Origin: JAABRU01 sp041390465
GTDB taxonomy: Bacteria; Desulfobacterota; Desulfobacteria; Desulfobacterales; Desulfococcaceae
Direction of reading: 5' to 3'
DNA length: 64,000 nt
Assembly (NCBI GenBank): GCA_041390465.1
Contig: JAWKPW010000001.1
Coordinates: 62,001-126,000, forward strand
The notes below the pieces were generated by a model, which worked only from the letters and a program-made list of their open reading frames with translations, was not told where the DNA came from and did no database searches. The stretch's first letter is position 1; the number at the start of each line of letters is the position of its first letter. A program made the translations under genes and the position numbers. This document shows positions 41,833-50,535 of the stretch, piece by piece.

Positions 41833-44223
41833 TTACGGTCCGGTGGAAAAGGGCATTTTTATGAGAAAGGAAATCCCCCTGTCCTGCGGACTTTCACAGG
41901 AAATCTGCCCTTTGAGTGTGACAGAAACAATATTGTATACAATGTGCATTCCCAGACCGGTTCCGCCTCCTTTCCGCCGGGTGGTGAAAAAGGGATCAAA
42001 TATTCTGGATCTGTGTTCTGCCGGTATGCCTTTGCCGTTATCGCTGTATTGGAAGAACAGGGTGCTTTCCTCAGCAGAGATGTCAAACCGGATCTGTCCG
42101 GACTCAATGCCTTCAAAGCCGTGAACCAGCGAATTCATGACCAGATTGGTGATAATCTGGGAAAATGCACCCGGATAACTGTCCAGTTCCAGATCTTCGG
42201 GACAGTTGACAACAATGCTGTGCTTTGTTTTTTTGTAATTGGGCCGCAGACTCAGCAGCACCTCTTCAATATAGGTTTTCAGGCGGAACACCCGTTTTTC
42301 TCCGCTGGACTGATCCACGGCCACCTGCTTGAAACTGCGGATCAACTGGGCGGCCCGGTTCAGATTGGTGAGCAGGGAAGCGGTTGCCTCGTTGACGGTT
42401 TCCAGATATTTTTCCAGATCTGAGCGTTTCATTTCACCGGATGCATACCGTTTGGAAAGCGTCCGTGTCTTTTCTTCAATAAAGGAGGCGGCAGTCACCC
42501 CAATGCCCACAGGAGTGTTGATTTCATGGGCCACGCCTGCCACCAATCCGCCGAGTGCTGCCATTTTTCTGGACTGCACAAGCTCATCCTGGGTTTTTTC
42601 CAGAGAGTGGAAGGATTCCTGCACAGCGATGCAGGCTTTTTGCAGTTCCGCAGTCCGCTCCTCCACCAGTTTTTCCAGATGCTCCCGATGCCGGGCGAGT
42701 TCAGTCTCTGTTTTTTTGCGTTCCGTAATATCGCGGGCAAAACAGAAATAATACTCTTTCCCTTCAAATTCCAGATACCGGCCTGTGATTTCCACAGGGA
42801 ATACACGCCCCTGTTTTGTCCTGTGACAGGTCTCTATGGTAAATGCCTTCTTTTTTTTGATAAGAGCCCATGTTTCCGGCCATTTTTCCTTTGGATAATT
42901 GGGATCCACGTCATGGATGTGCAAAGCGGAAAATTCCCTGCGGGTGTAACCCAGAACATCGCAGGCCGTCTGATTGACATACAGGCATTGCGCGTCCGAC
43001 CCGACCCAATATGCCGCATCCACTGAATTGTCCACGGAAAATTTTGCCAGTTCAAGCATATGAACTGTCTGCCGGTGTGCAGTCACATCCCGGATGGATT
43101 CAATGGCTCCGGTGAGATTTCCCTCCCTGTCCAGCAGAGGGGAAGCCGTCACCCACAGATATGCGCCCTTTCCTCTGTTCAGACCGGAGAGAAATATTTC
43201 CGCATAAAGAATGTTTCCCTTTTTTTCAAACCGCCTGTAATTCATATGCACGGCGGGATCCTCGTTCCAGAAAAAATCAATCAGTGCGGGCTTCCGTTTG
43301 CCATGAAAATGGAACGTGTATTCATAATTGCCTTTTCCCATCACAGTGCTTTGGGGAATGCCTGTTATTTTCTCCATGCCCCGGTTCCAGGCAATGATTT
43401 TTCTGTCTTTGTCCACCACAAAGGTGGCATCCGGAAGGAATTCAATAATATCCAGCATACGCTGATGAGCTCCCCGAAGTTCTTCCAGCACCCGTCTCCG
43501 TTCGGCAATCATGACATTGATTCCCTGCTGCAGCATGGCAATTTCATCACGGGAATTCCCGGAGGCAATGAAAGCGCTCATATCCCCTTTTTCCAGCCGT
43601 CTGATGCAGGCCAGGGTCTGTGCAATGCGTCTGACATATTCTCCTGAAAATATCCGGGTGATGACAATGATCAAAGGAAAAAGAATGAGACCTGTCAGAA
43701 AAACCATGCGGAAAAAGCGGGTTCTGTGTGCCAGCACCTCTTCGGTGCGCAGCGAAATGCAGACCAGCCAGTTCCAGGGAGGGATGACACGGAATGTGCA
43801 GAAACGGCGTTCCCCTTTGTGTGCAAATTCCGTGAATCCTTCTCCCTGCTGAAACATTTTGTCTGCAAAAGTCTCCTCCGCTGTTTCCCCGCTGCTGCGT
43901 CCGGGCCAGAGAATGATTTTCCTGTCTTTGGAAATCAGGAAAATCTCTCCGCTTTTTCCATAAGGCAAATATTTAAATTCACTGATAATTTTTTTCCGAA
44001 GAGAGAGTTCGGCGTTCCCCGGTCTGAAGAAGGTCTTTTTCTCACAAGCAGCGCGGAATTTCTCCACCTCGCTGACCGCACGGGACATTTCCAGAGAAAG
44101 CATTCTGCTGTGAAGCTCATAGGCAAGATCGGAAATGACAACGTTTCCTGCCATAAGCATGGATGCGCTTGCACAAAGGGTCAGCAAAACGGAAAAAAAG
44201 GCAATTTTTGACTGTATCTTCAT
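41833..44223 (-). CDS. Membrane sensor histidine kinase (Cache-HAMP-PAS-PAS-HisKA)
   Basis: A 796-residue kinase with an N-terminal membrane helix (KIAFFSVLLTLCASASML), a periplasmic Cache-like domain (YLPYGKSGEIFLISKDRKII), a second helix near residue 175, HAMP, two PAS domains, a coiled coil and the kinase core. The phosphoacceptor is His in GGLVAGVAHEINTPVGIG. The ATP lid is DNGKGIPAEHRSRIFDPFFT with GGGTGLGMHIV. The H-box type places it with the large PAS-kinase group that often signals to orphan regulators. The ATG at 44223 follows GGGAGG. No response regulator follows it, so its partner is elsewhere. Confidence 0.94.
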   Translation of the reverse strand: MKIQSKIAFFSVLLTLCASASMLMAGNVVISDLAYELHSRMLSLEMSRAVSEVEKFRAACEKKTFFRPGNAELSLRKKIISEFKYLPYGKSGEIFLISKDRKIILWPGRSSGETAEETFADKMFQQGEGFTEFAHKGERRFCTFRVIPPWNWLVCISLRTEEVLAHRTRFFRMVFLTGLILFPLIIVITRIFSGEYVRRIAQTLACIRRLEKGDMSAFIASGNSRDEIAMLQQGINVMIAERRRVLEELRGAHQRMLDIIEFLPDATFVVDKDRKIIAWNRGMEKITGIPQSTVMGKGNYEYTFHFHGKRKPALIDFFWNEDPAVHMNYRRFEKKGNILYAEIFLSGLNRGKGAYLWVTASPLLDREGNLTGAIESIRDVTAHRQTVHMLELAKFSVDNSVDAAYWVGSDAQCLYVNQTACDVLGYTRREFSALHIHDVDPNYPKEKWPETWALIKKKKAFTIETCHRTKQGRVFPVEITGRYLEFEGKEYYFCFARDITERKKTETELARHREHLEKLVEERTAELQKACIAVQESFHSLEKTQDELVQSRKMAALGGLVAGVAHEINTPVGIGVTAASFIEEKTRTLSKRYASGEMKRSDLEKYLETVNEATASLLTNLNRAAQLIRSFKQVAVDQSSGEKRVFRLKTYIEEVLLSLRPNYKKTKHSIVVNCPEDLELDSYPGAFSQIITNLVMNSLVHGFEGIESGQIRFDISAEESTLFFQYSDNGKGIPAEHRSRIFDPFFTTRRKGGGTGLGMHIVYNIVSVTLKGQISCESPQDRGISFLIKMPFSTGP

Positions 44224-44258
44224 ACCCGCCTCCCTGTGAAAGCAAAACACGCGGAGAT

Positions 44259-45446
44259 TCAGATTTTCAGATCAGAGCCATTGACGGTTCGGGAATACAG
44301 GTGGTTCAGACAGGCTTCGGAAATTGCGCGGGCTGTTTCATCCATTTGCTGTTTTGACAGATAGATATGCGGGGAAAAACGGATGCGGCCCAGCCGGAGT
44401 GCGGCAATCACCTTCTGTTCTTTGAGTTTTTCAGCCAGCCGGTCCGAAGCCAGCCCCGCTTTTTGGCAGACTGTGATTCCTGTGGGATGATCGGGAAACT
44501 GATCCGAAAGCACCTCAAAGCCCATCATGCGCAGACGCTGATTCAGATATTCCGTGAGTTCGAAAATCCGGGTCCGCACCCGATCAAATCCGATGTCGCA
44601 CAGAAATTCCAGAGAAGCCAGAAAATAGACCCAGTTGAGAAAATCCGCTGTGGAAATGGTGAATCGATCCGCATCCGGCTTCAACTGTGTTTTGTAGGGC
44701 AGATATTCCCGATCATTGATTACAGAACCGGTTCCCACAAAAACGCTTTTCAGGTCTTTGAGCCGTTTTTTTGAAATATAGAGAACACCCATGCCCGGAG
44801 GCCCCATGAGCCATTTCCATGCAGAAAATGCCATAAAATCTATATTCATTTTTCTGACATCCATGGGCTGCATTCCAACACCCTGCGCACCGTCCACAGA
44901 AAAAAGAATATTCTTTTCCCGGCAGATTTTTCCGATCTGCTCCAAAGGCAGGGGCATTCCCGTGCACCAGTGAACCGCAGACAGGGAGATAAGTCTTGTC
45001 TGATCTGTAATCAGGGGTATGAGTCCTTCCAGAAAATTCTCCGGACTGCTTCCCATTGCTGCGGTTTTGAGAATAACACCGTTTTCCTCCCAGTGGCGCC
45101 AGGGATAAACATTGCTGGGATATTCGTTTTCCAGCAGAATAATCTCTTCGCCTGCCTTCAGATGCAGGCCATGTGAGAGGATATTCATTCCTTCGGATGT
45201 GTTGTGAATCAGGGCCAGTTCCTCAGACTCAGCTCCGAGCAGTTGGCCCAGAATGCTTTTGATCCGCTGTTTCACATCCATATAATCCGCTGTTTCCGTA
45301 AGAATTCCCTTTTGGGAATAACCTGTCATAAAACGGTTCACGGCAGAAACAATATGCTCGCCGGCCGGTGTCATGCCGCAGTTGTTGAGCCATATCATTT
45401 CTTTGTTCACCGGATACTGCGCCTGCACATATTTCCAGTCCATCAT
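44259..45446 (-). CDS. Class V aminotransferase (cysteine desulfurase-like fold)
   Basis: A 395-residue PLP enzyme. The PLP lysine is Lys211 in FSAWKWLMGPPG, with Asp185 and Gln188 in FSVDGAQGVG and an N-terminal substrate site EEIILLENEYPSNVYPWRHW. It lacks the flexible catalytic cysteine loop of NifS-type desulfurases, so it is more likely an aminotransferase, kynureninase-like or isopenicillin epimerase-like enzyme. It begins 36 bases upstream of the histidine kinase on the same strand and is divergent from the PhoB-like gene. The reaction cannot be fixed by sequence reading. Confidence 0.9.
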   Translation of the reverse strand: MMDWKYVQAQYPVNKEMIWLNNCGMTPAGEHIVSAVNRFMTGYSQKGILTETADYMDVKQRIKSILGQLLGAESEELALIHNTSEGMNILSHGLHLKAGEEIILLENEYPSNVYPWRHWEENGVILKTAAMGSSPENFLEGLIPLITDQTRLISLSAVHWCTGMPLPLEQIGKICREKNILFSVDGAQGVGMQPMDVRKMNIDFMAFSAWKWLMGPPGMGVLYISKKRLKDLKSVFVGTGSVINDREYLPYKTQLKPDADRFTISTADFLNWVYFLASLEFLCDIGFDRVRTRIFELTEYLNQRLRMMGFEVLSDQFPDHPTGITVCQKAGLASDRLAEKLKEQKVIAALRLGRIRFSPHIYLSKQQMDETARAISEACLNHLYSRTVNGSDLKI

Positions 45447-45480
45447 GAACGACCTCCGGGATTTAACAAAATTTTAACAT

Positions 45481-45508
45481 TTGCACCGCTGATTTTGTGT
45501 TATATAAT
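45481..45508 (+). promoter_or_regulatory. Putative sigma-70 promoter of the PhoB/PhoR-like pair
   Basis: TTGCAC at 45481-45486 and TATAAT at 45503-45508 are separated by 16 bases, facing the regulator gene, which starts about 150 bases downstream. A tandem AACTGGC repeat lies in the leader near 45600. No clear Pho box was seen. Confidence 0.45.
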
Positions 45509-45662
45509 AAATTTTATCGGAAATAAAGCAGAACAGGCTGAAAACTTATGCTGCTTTTCATTTCCGCCAATGTCTGAAATAAATTCTGGCAATTGTTAAC
45601 TGGCAACTGGCAACTGAATATGCCATTTTCACAAATTGATAAAGGGAAAAAAGAATTCTTTT

Positions 45663-46355
45663 ATGAGCACTCAGACCATACTGCTTGTGGATGATGAGGA
45701 GGATATTCTGGAACTCCTGCGCTACAATCTGACAGCCGAAGGATACCGTGTCTTATGCGCGGAATCCGGGGAAACAGCCCTGGAGATTGCCGGAATGCAA
45801 AAACCGGATCTCATTGTTCTGGATTTGATGCTGCCCGGCATTGACGGTCTGGATGTTGCCGCCATACTCAAAAAGGACAAAAAAAACAGTCATATTCCCA
45901 TTATCATGCTCACGGCCAAAGGTGCGGAATCCGATGTGGTGACCGGTCTGGAAATGGGCGCGGATGATTATGTGAGCAAACCCTTCAGTCCCAGAGTGCT
46001 GAATGCACGGGTAAAGGCTGTGCTGCGGCGGAATGAAAAAGTATCCGGAACAAAGGGGGATGTTGTTCAGGCGGGTGAAATCAATATAGATCCCGGCAGA
46101 CGCCGGGTCATCATACAGGGGAAGGAAACCGAGCTTTCCTTTACAGAATTTCAGATACTGCTTTTTCTTTCCCGCAGACCCGGGTGGGTGTTCACCCGTT
46201 CCCAGATAGTGGATGCAGTCCGGGGCAGCGATTACCCGGTCACAGACCGGAGCGTGGATGTCCAGATTGTGGGACTGCGGAAAAAACTGGGGCCATGCGG
46301 TCATTATATTGAAACGGTCCGGGGCGTGGGATACCGGTTCAGGGAGCTTTCATGA
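45663..46355 (+). CDS. PhoB/OmpR-family response regulator
   Basis: A 230-residue regulator with an N-terminal receiver (phosphorylated Asp54 in LIVLDLMLPGID, switch Lys in DDYVSKPFSP) and a C-terminal winged helix (RRPGWVFTRSQIVDAVRG, VDVQIVGLRKKLG, ETVRGVGYRF). The sequence is close to PhoB. The ATG at 45663 is preferred; an in-frame TTG at 45636 lies upstream. It overlaps the sensor gene by four bases (ATGA). The pair probably controls phosphate starvation genes, although no pst or phoU gene is in the window. Confidence 0.92.
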   Translation: MSTQTILLVDDEEDILELLRYNLTAEGYRVLCAESGETALEIAGMQKPDLIVLDLMLPGIDGLDVAAILKKDKKNSHIPIIMLTAKGAESDVVTGLEMGADDYVSKPFSPRVLNARVKAVLRRNEKVSGTKGDVVQAGEINIDPGRRRVIIQGKETELSFTEFQILLFLSRRPGWVFTRSQIVDAVRGSDYPVTDRSVDVQIVGLRKKLGPCGHYIETVRGVGYRFRELS

Positions 46356-48121
46356 AAAAATACAAACCGTTGTTCTGGCATATTTATCCTTCCTATCTGC
46401 TGCTGGTGATCTTTTCTCTGCTCGCGGTCGGCATTTACACTTTGGTGGCAGTGGAAAAATTTTTTCTGTATCAGACAGCATCGGATCTGCAGGCCCGCGC
46501 CCGGCTTCTGGAGGGAAATATTTCCGAAATGATTTCTCCCCTGAATCCCGCCGCAGTGGATTCCCTGTGCAAAAGCGCGGGAAAGCGATCCGGCACACGC
46601 ATCACTGTGATTCTTCCCGCAGGTCAGGTCATCGGCGATTCTGAGGAGGATCCCGCGAAGATGAACCGGCATTCAGATCGTCCGGAAATTGTGAAGGCCC
46701 TGGCCGGAGAAGTCGGAATTTTCACCCGTTACAGTGAAACCCTGCACCAGAACATGATGTACGCGGCCGTGCCGGTCCGTGCGGAAAACCGTACCCTGTG
46801 TGTCATACGGACGGCCATGTCTTTGGATCGCATCAATAAAAAACTCTCCGGCATTCAGCACCGCAGCATGGGAGTGGGGCTGATGGTTGCGCTGGGTGCG
46901 GCTGCCCTGTGCTATTATATCAGCCGCCGCATCAGCAGTCCCATTGAGGAAATGCGCAAAGGAGCCGAGGCTTTCGCGTCCGGCAATCTGGACTACCGGC
47001 TGCCCACACCCAAATCGCGGGAAATGGCGCTGCTGTCCACCGCCATGAACCGTATGGCTGCGGATCTCAATGAACGGATTCAGACTGTCATCCGCCAGCG
47101 CAATGAACTGGAAGCCGTGCTCTCCAGCATGCGGGAAGGCGTGGTGGCGATGGATATGGATGAAAAAATCGTCAGCATCAACCATGCAGCCGCGCAGATG
47201 TTTCTGCGGGAACCGTCCAAACTGACCGGAAAGAGCATTCAGGAAGCAGTCAGAAATCCCGATCTTCACCGTTTTGTGCGCCGGGCACTGGACGGAGAAT
47301 CACCGGAGGAACAGGACATCACCCTTTACCATGAAGAGGAACGCACAGTCAGCATCAACACTTCCCCTCTGCTGGATGCAAACGCGGAGCGCATAGGCAT
47401 TCTGCTCGTGCTCCATGATGTGACAAGACTGCGGAAACTGGAAAACATGCGCCGGGATTTTGCCGCCAATGTCTCCCATGAAATCAAAACGCCTCTGACG
47501 GCCATCAAGGGCTTTGTGGAAACCCTGCGCACCGGAGCAGTGGAAAAACCGGATGAGGCAGTGCGCTTTCTGGAAATCATTGAAAAACATGTCATCCGCC
47601 TGACCGCCATTATTGATGATCTCATGAAGCTTTCGGAAATTGAGCAGAAAGGCAGACTTTCTCTGGAAAAAGGGAATCTGAAATCTGTTATCGCCAATGC
47701 AGTGGAAATGTGCCGTCCCCTGGCAGAGGAAAAAAATATCTGTGTGGAATGGGAATGCCCGGAAAATTTGGAAGCACAGATCAGTGGCGCGTTTCTGGAG
47801 CAGGCTGTCATGAATCTGGCTGACAATGCGATCAAATACAGTCCGGAACAAAGTACCGTGCACATTTCCGGAGAAAAAACAGCAGATGGGCTTGTCATCC
47901 GGGTCAAAGATCAGGGCATAGGCATTCCCAGAGAACATCTGCCCCGGCTTTTTGAACGGTTCTACCGGGTGGACAGATCCCGCAGCCGCAAGGCAGGCGG
48001 AACCGGGCTGGGGCTTGCCATTGTCAAGCATATTGTCCTGGCCCACGGCGGTTATGTGACAGTGGACAGCCGACCGGGAAAAGGCAGCACCTTTGAAGTA
48101 CATCTTCCGCATCGGCCATGA
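46352..48121 (+). CDS. PhoR-like sensor histidine kinase
   Basis: A 589-residue kinase with a first helix (YPSYLLLVIFSLLAVGIYTL), a periplasmic domain of about 130 residues, a second helix (MGVGLMVALGAAALCYYISR), a HAMP linker, a PAS domain and a kinase core. His376 in FAANVSHEIKTPLTAIKG is the phosphoacceptor, and the ATP site is DNAIKYSPE, DQGIGIPREHLPRLFERFYR and GTGLGLAIVKHIV. PhoR homologues with this extended periplasmic domain are common outside enteric bacteria. It is translationally coupled to the preceding regulator. Confidence 0.93.
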   Translation: MKKYKPLFWHIYPSYLLLVIFSLLAVGIYTLVAVEKFFLYQTASDLQARARLLEGNISEMISPLNPAAVDSLCKSAGKRSGTRITVILPAGQVIGDSEEDPAKMNRHSDRPEIVKALAGEVGIFTRYSETLHQNMMYAAVPVRAENRTLCVIRTAMSLDRINKKLSGIQHRSMGVGLMVALGAAALCYYISRRISSPIEEMRKGAEAFASGNLDYRLPTPKSREMALLSTAMNRMAADLNERIQTVIRQRNELEAVLSSMREGVVAMDMDEKIVSINHAAAQMFLREPSKLTGKSIQEAVRNPDLHRFVRRALDGESPEEQDITLYHEEERTVSINTSPLLDANAERIGILLVLHDVTRLRKLENMRRDFAANVSHEIKTPLTAIKGFVETLRTGAVEKPDEAVRFLEIIEKHVIRLTAIIDDLMKLSEIEQKGRLSLEKGNLKSVIANAVEMCRPLAEEKNICVEWECPENLEAQISGAFLEQAVMNLADNAIKYSPEQSTVHISGEKTADGLVIRVKDQGIGIPREHLPRLFERFYRVDRSRSRKAGGTGLGLAIVKHIVLAHGGYVTVDSRPGKGSTFEVHLPHRP

Positions 48122-48225
48122 AAAAGAGCGCACAGGTGTTCCGTTTCAGATCTCCCTGCAAAGTCCAAAGGCTGCGGAAAATCCACCTGAAAAACTGATA
48201 AACCGTTTCTCATCAGGAGCCAAAA

Positions 48226-48417
48226 ATGGAATACAATATTCTGTACTGTTCTTTATGCGGAAAAAACTACAATGATGTGAACAAGCTGATAACCGCAGAT
48301 GGCGTAACCCTCTGCGATGCTTGCTATGTTTTCTGTGCTTCTCAGGAAGACAGCGATGAAAAAAGCAGAAATCCGGAAGACAGTGAAAACTGCAAACAAA
48401 AGGAATCTGCAATGTGA
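48226..48417 (+). CDS. Small ClpX-type zinc-binding protein
   Basis: A 63-residue protein with Cys pairs CSLCGKN and CDACYVFC about 20 residues apart, as in the C4 zinc domain at the N-terminus of ClpX, followed by an acidic-basic tail. The ATG at 48226 follows AGGAG. Stand-alone versions of this domain occur widely, but their partner is not known. It may be the last gene of the PhoB/PhoR-like unit, 104 bases after the kinase stop. Confidence 0.7.
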   Translation: MEYNILYCSLCGKNYNDVNKLITADGVTLCDACYVFCASQEDSDEKSRNPEDSENCKQKESAM

Positions 48418-48566
48418 ATTGAGAGTTAAAAATTTCAGAATGAACAAAAACAAATTATTGTATATTCATGCAGGATCTGATACAGGAATTGACAGGTTTC
48501 AAAAAGTTTTCAAATCTTCAAATCTTACCGAGATCCGACTTTAATTCGCATTTGCAGGAGATGGAT

Positions 48567-49016
48567 ATGAACAGAGACAGTCTTCGCAATCCGTACAGAA
48601 GCATACAGATCATATGGCTTGCCATGCTGTCTTCACTGGCAATCTATGCGGCAGTCTGTCATCTGGCCGGAGATTCCATAAGACAGGGACTCGGGGAAGG
48701 AATACCGCTTGATTTGATACGGAATGTTCTGATCGTGGCTTCTGCTGTGGAACTGGCAGTGATCCACTTGATAAGAAAGAAAATTCTGACCATACACAAA
48801 GGCATGGGAGAGCAGAATGTCACCCAGAAATATCTTTCCGCTTCAGTTATATCTTATGCCATATCCGAAAGCATAGGGATATTCGGACTGCTTCTGTATT
48901 TTCTGGGCAGCACGCAGGAAGTTCTCTATTCCTTTCTCTGCATATCCGCTCTGGCCATGTTTTACCACCGGCCCGTGTATGAGGATTTGGAAGAACTGGT
49001 GAAGAAAGGAAGGTAA
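48567..49016 (+). CDS. Small membrane protein, unknown
   Basis: A 149-residue protein with four hydrophobic helices, for example IQIIWLAMLSSLAIYAAVCH, DLIRNVLIVASAVELAVIHL and SYAISESIGIFGLLLYFLG. I know no named family, but similar proteins occur in deltaproteobacteria. An ATG at 48567 with AGGAG at good distance was preferred to longer forms starting at 48468. It is followed by repeat-rich spacer. Confidence 0.7.
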   Translation: MNRDSLRNPYRSIQIIWLAMLSSLAIYAAVCHLAGDSIRQGLGEGIPLDLIRNVLIVASAVELAVIHLIRKKILTIHKGMGEQNVTQKYLSASVISYAISESIGIFGLLLYFLGSTQEVLYSFLCISALAMFYHRPVYEDLEELVKKGR

Positions 49017-49246
49017 TCTTCCGTTAAGCGGGCAAATGGCGTTTTTCGTGTATGCCAAAAATCCGGTTTTTCCGAAAAGCAGGATTTTCCTCAGATTTTC
49101 CCCAACATGGCGGTTTTCCCATCAGGCATTTCGCTTTTCTCCTTGACTTGCACAATTCCCATTCATTATAACGATGTTCACAATTTCAGAAAACTGTCCA
49201 CAGAATAAGCCCTGATTATGAAAATGGGGAAGGAAAGTGCTGCATA

Positions 49247-49391
49247 ATACCGATTCTCCATTGATTTGATTCAATGCTTTCTGCACAGCCGAAGTTTTCG
49301 GGTATTCAAAAAACCGGATTTTTCAGAAAAATCCGGTTTTTCTGAGGAACCGGCAGAAAAATATTGCATAACTTCAACAGAGATTTGGTAT
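49247..49391. mobile_element. Family D element with E hairpin core
   Basis: A 145-base element with ends ATACCGATTCTCCATTGA and CTTCAACAGAGATTTGGTAT and an AAAACCGGATTTTTCAG hairpin (49308-49342) in the core. No gene lies in 49017-49522. Confidence 0.65.
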
Positions 49392-49422
49392 AACAACTGC
49401 CTGTGCTTAGGGACTGTATGAA

Positions 49423-49494
49423 AATAACCTGTTGCAAACCCTAAGGGTTTTAAAAACCCTTAGGGTTTGGGTCGAAAAAATTGTACAGGTTATT
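49423..49494. repeat. Nested inverted repeat AATAACCTGT / AAACCCTAAGGG
   Basis: Outer arms AATAACCTGT and ACAGGTTATT enclose inner arms AACCCTAAGGGTTTT and AAAACCCTTAGGGTT. The nesting resembles a miniature element or a strong terminator ahead of the frameshifted methyltransferase. Confidence 0.5.
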
Positions 49495-49522
49495 TTTTTA
49501 CAAACCCTTACAAACAGAACGA

Positions 49523-50363
49523 ATGACGAATATGGATAACAGCAAAAATTCTTATCCTGCCGGACACGCTTATGCGGAACAGCTCTGTCTTTCAGATCTG
49601 CTGAGAGAACCGCTCTTTCGCTCTCTGATAAATTCTCTGAAACTGCCTGAAGGAAGCAGAGGACTGGATATCGGATGCGGAACCGGAAGCAATACGCTGA
49701 TCCTCGCGGATGCGGTCGGCAGATCAGGGCATGTCACAGGAATGGATCTGTCCGGAGAGTTGCTGACCCATGCGAGGCAACAGGCAGATAACACGGGTTT
49801 TTCCCATCGGATATCTTTTCTGAAATGCGACATGAACCGTCCTGCTTTCAGCAGGAATACCTTTGACTGGGTGTGGAGTGCAGACTGTGCCGGATATGCG
49901 CCGGGATGTGCCAGGTCTGATAAAAAATCTTGCGGGACTTGTGAAACCCGGAGGGAGTTTGTTTGTCCTTGCATGGTCATCCCAGCAGTTGCTGCCGGGA
50001 TATCCGCGTCTGGAAGCGCGTCTTAACACAACTTCCGCAGGCATTGCTCCTTTTATTCCGGGGCAGGAGCCGCAATCTCATATTCTGAGAGCATTGGGCT
50101 GGTTCAGGGCTGCGGAATTGGAAGATATTGAAGCCGCCACTTTTGTCGGCGATATTCAGGCGCCGCTGGGAAAAGAAAAGCGCATGGCAATGGCATCTTT
50201 GTTTGAAATGCGCTGGGGAAAACCCGGCACGGAACTGACAGAAAAGGAGAGAAGGGAATATCAGCGGCTTTGCAGTCCCGGTTCACCTGATTTCATAGCA
50301 GATATCCCCGATTATTACGGTTTTTTCACCTATACACTGTTTCGCGGCAGAACTGCTGTATAG
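49523..50363 (+). pseudogene. Frameshifted SAM-dependent methyltransferase
   Basis: The first frame encodes a class I methyltransferase with the AdoMet motif GLDIGCGTGSNTLILADAVG and later SFLKCDMNRPAF, up to WSADCAGYAP. One extra G near 49900 then breaks the frame. The other frame continues DVPGLIKNLAGLVKPGGSLF and VLAWSSQQLLPGYPRLEARL to the stop at 50363. Rebuilt, the protein is about 280 residues. A single-base lesion could be a sequencing error, but several neighbours are also broken. The start is uncertain (49523 or 49532). Confidence 0.75.
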
Positions 50364-50391
50364 GCTCTGTCAAACCTGAATCTGTGCGTTG

Positions 50392-50428
50392 CAAAAAACC
50401 GGATTTTTCCAAAAAATCCGGTTTTTCT
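50392..50428. terminator. E-family hairpin
   Basis: GCAAAAAACCGGATTTTT and its complement AAAAATCCGGTTTTTCTGC form a hairpin 28 bases after the methyltransferase stop. It is suited to terminate transcription. Confidence 0.5.
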
Positions 50429-50535
50429 GCAGTGTTGAAACTTTCTCAGCAGAAGAAAAAAACGGCAAAGAATCCAAATCTGTTTTTGCTGAGTTTGGCA
50501 ACAGGCTGAAAACGTATTCCATTTCGGAGAACATA

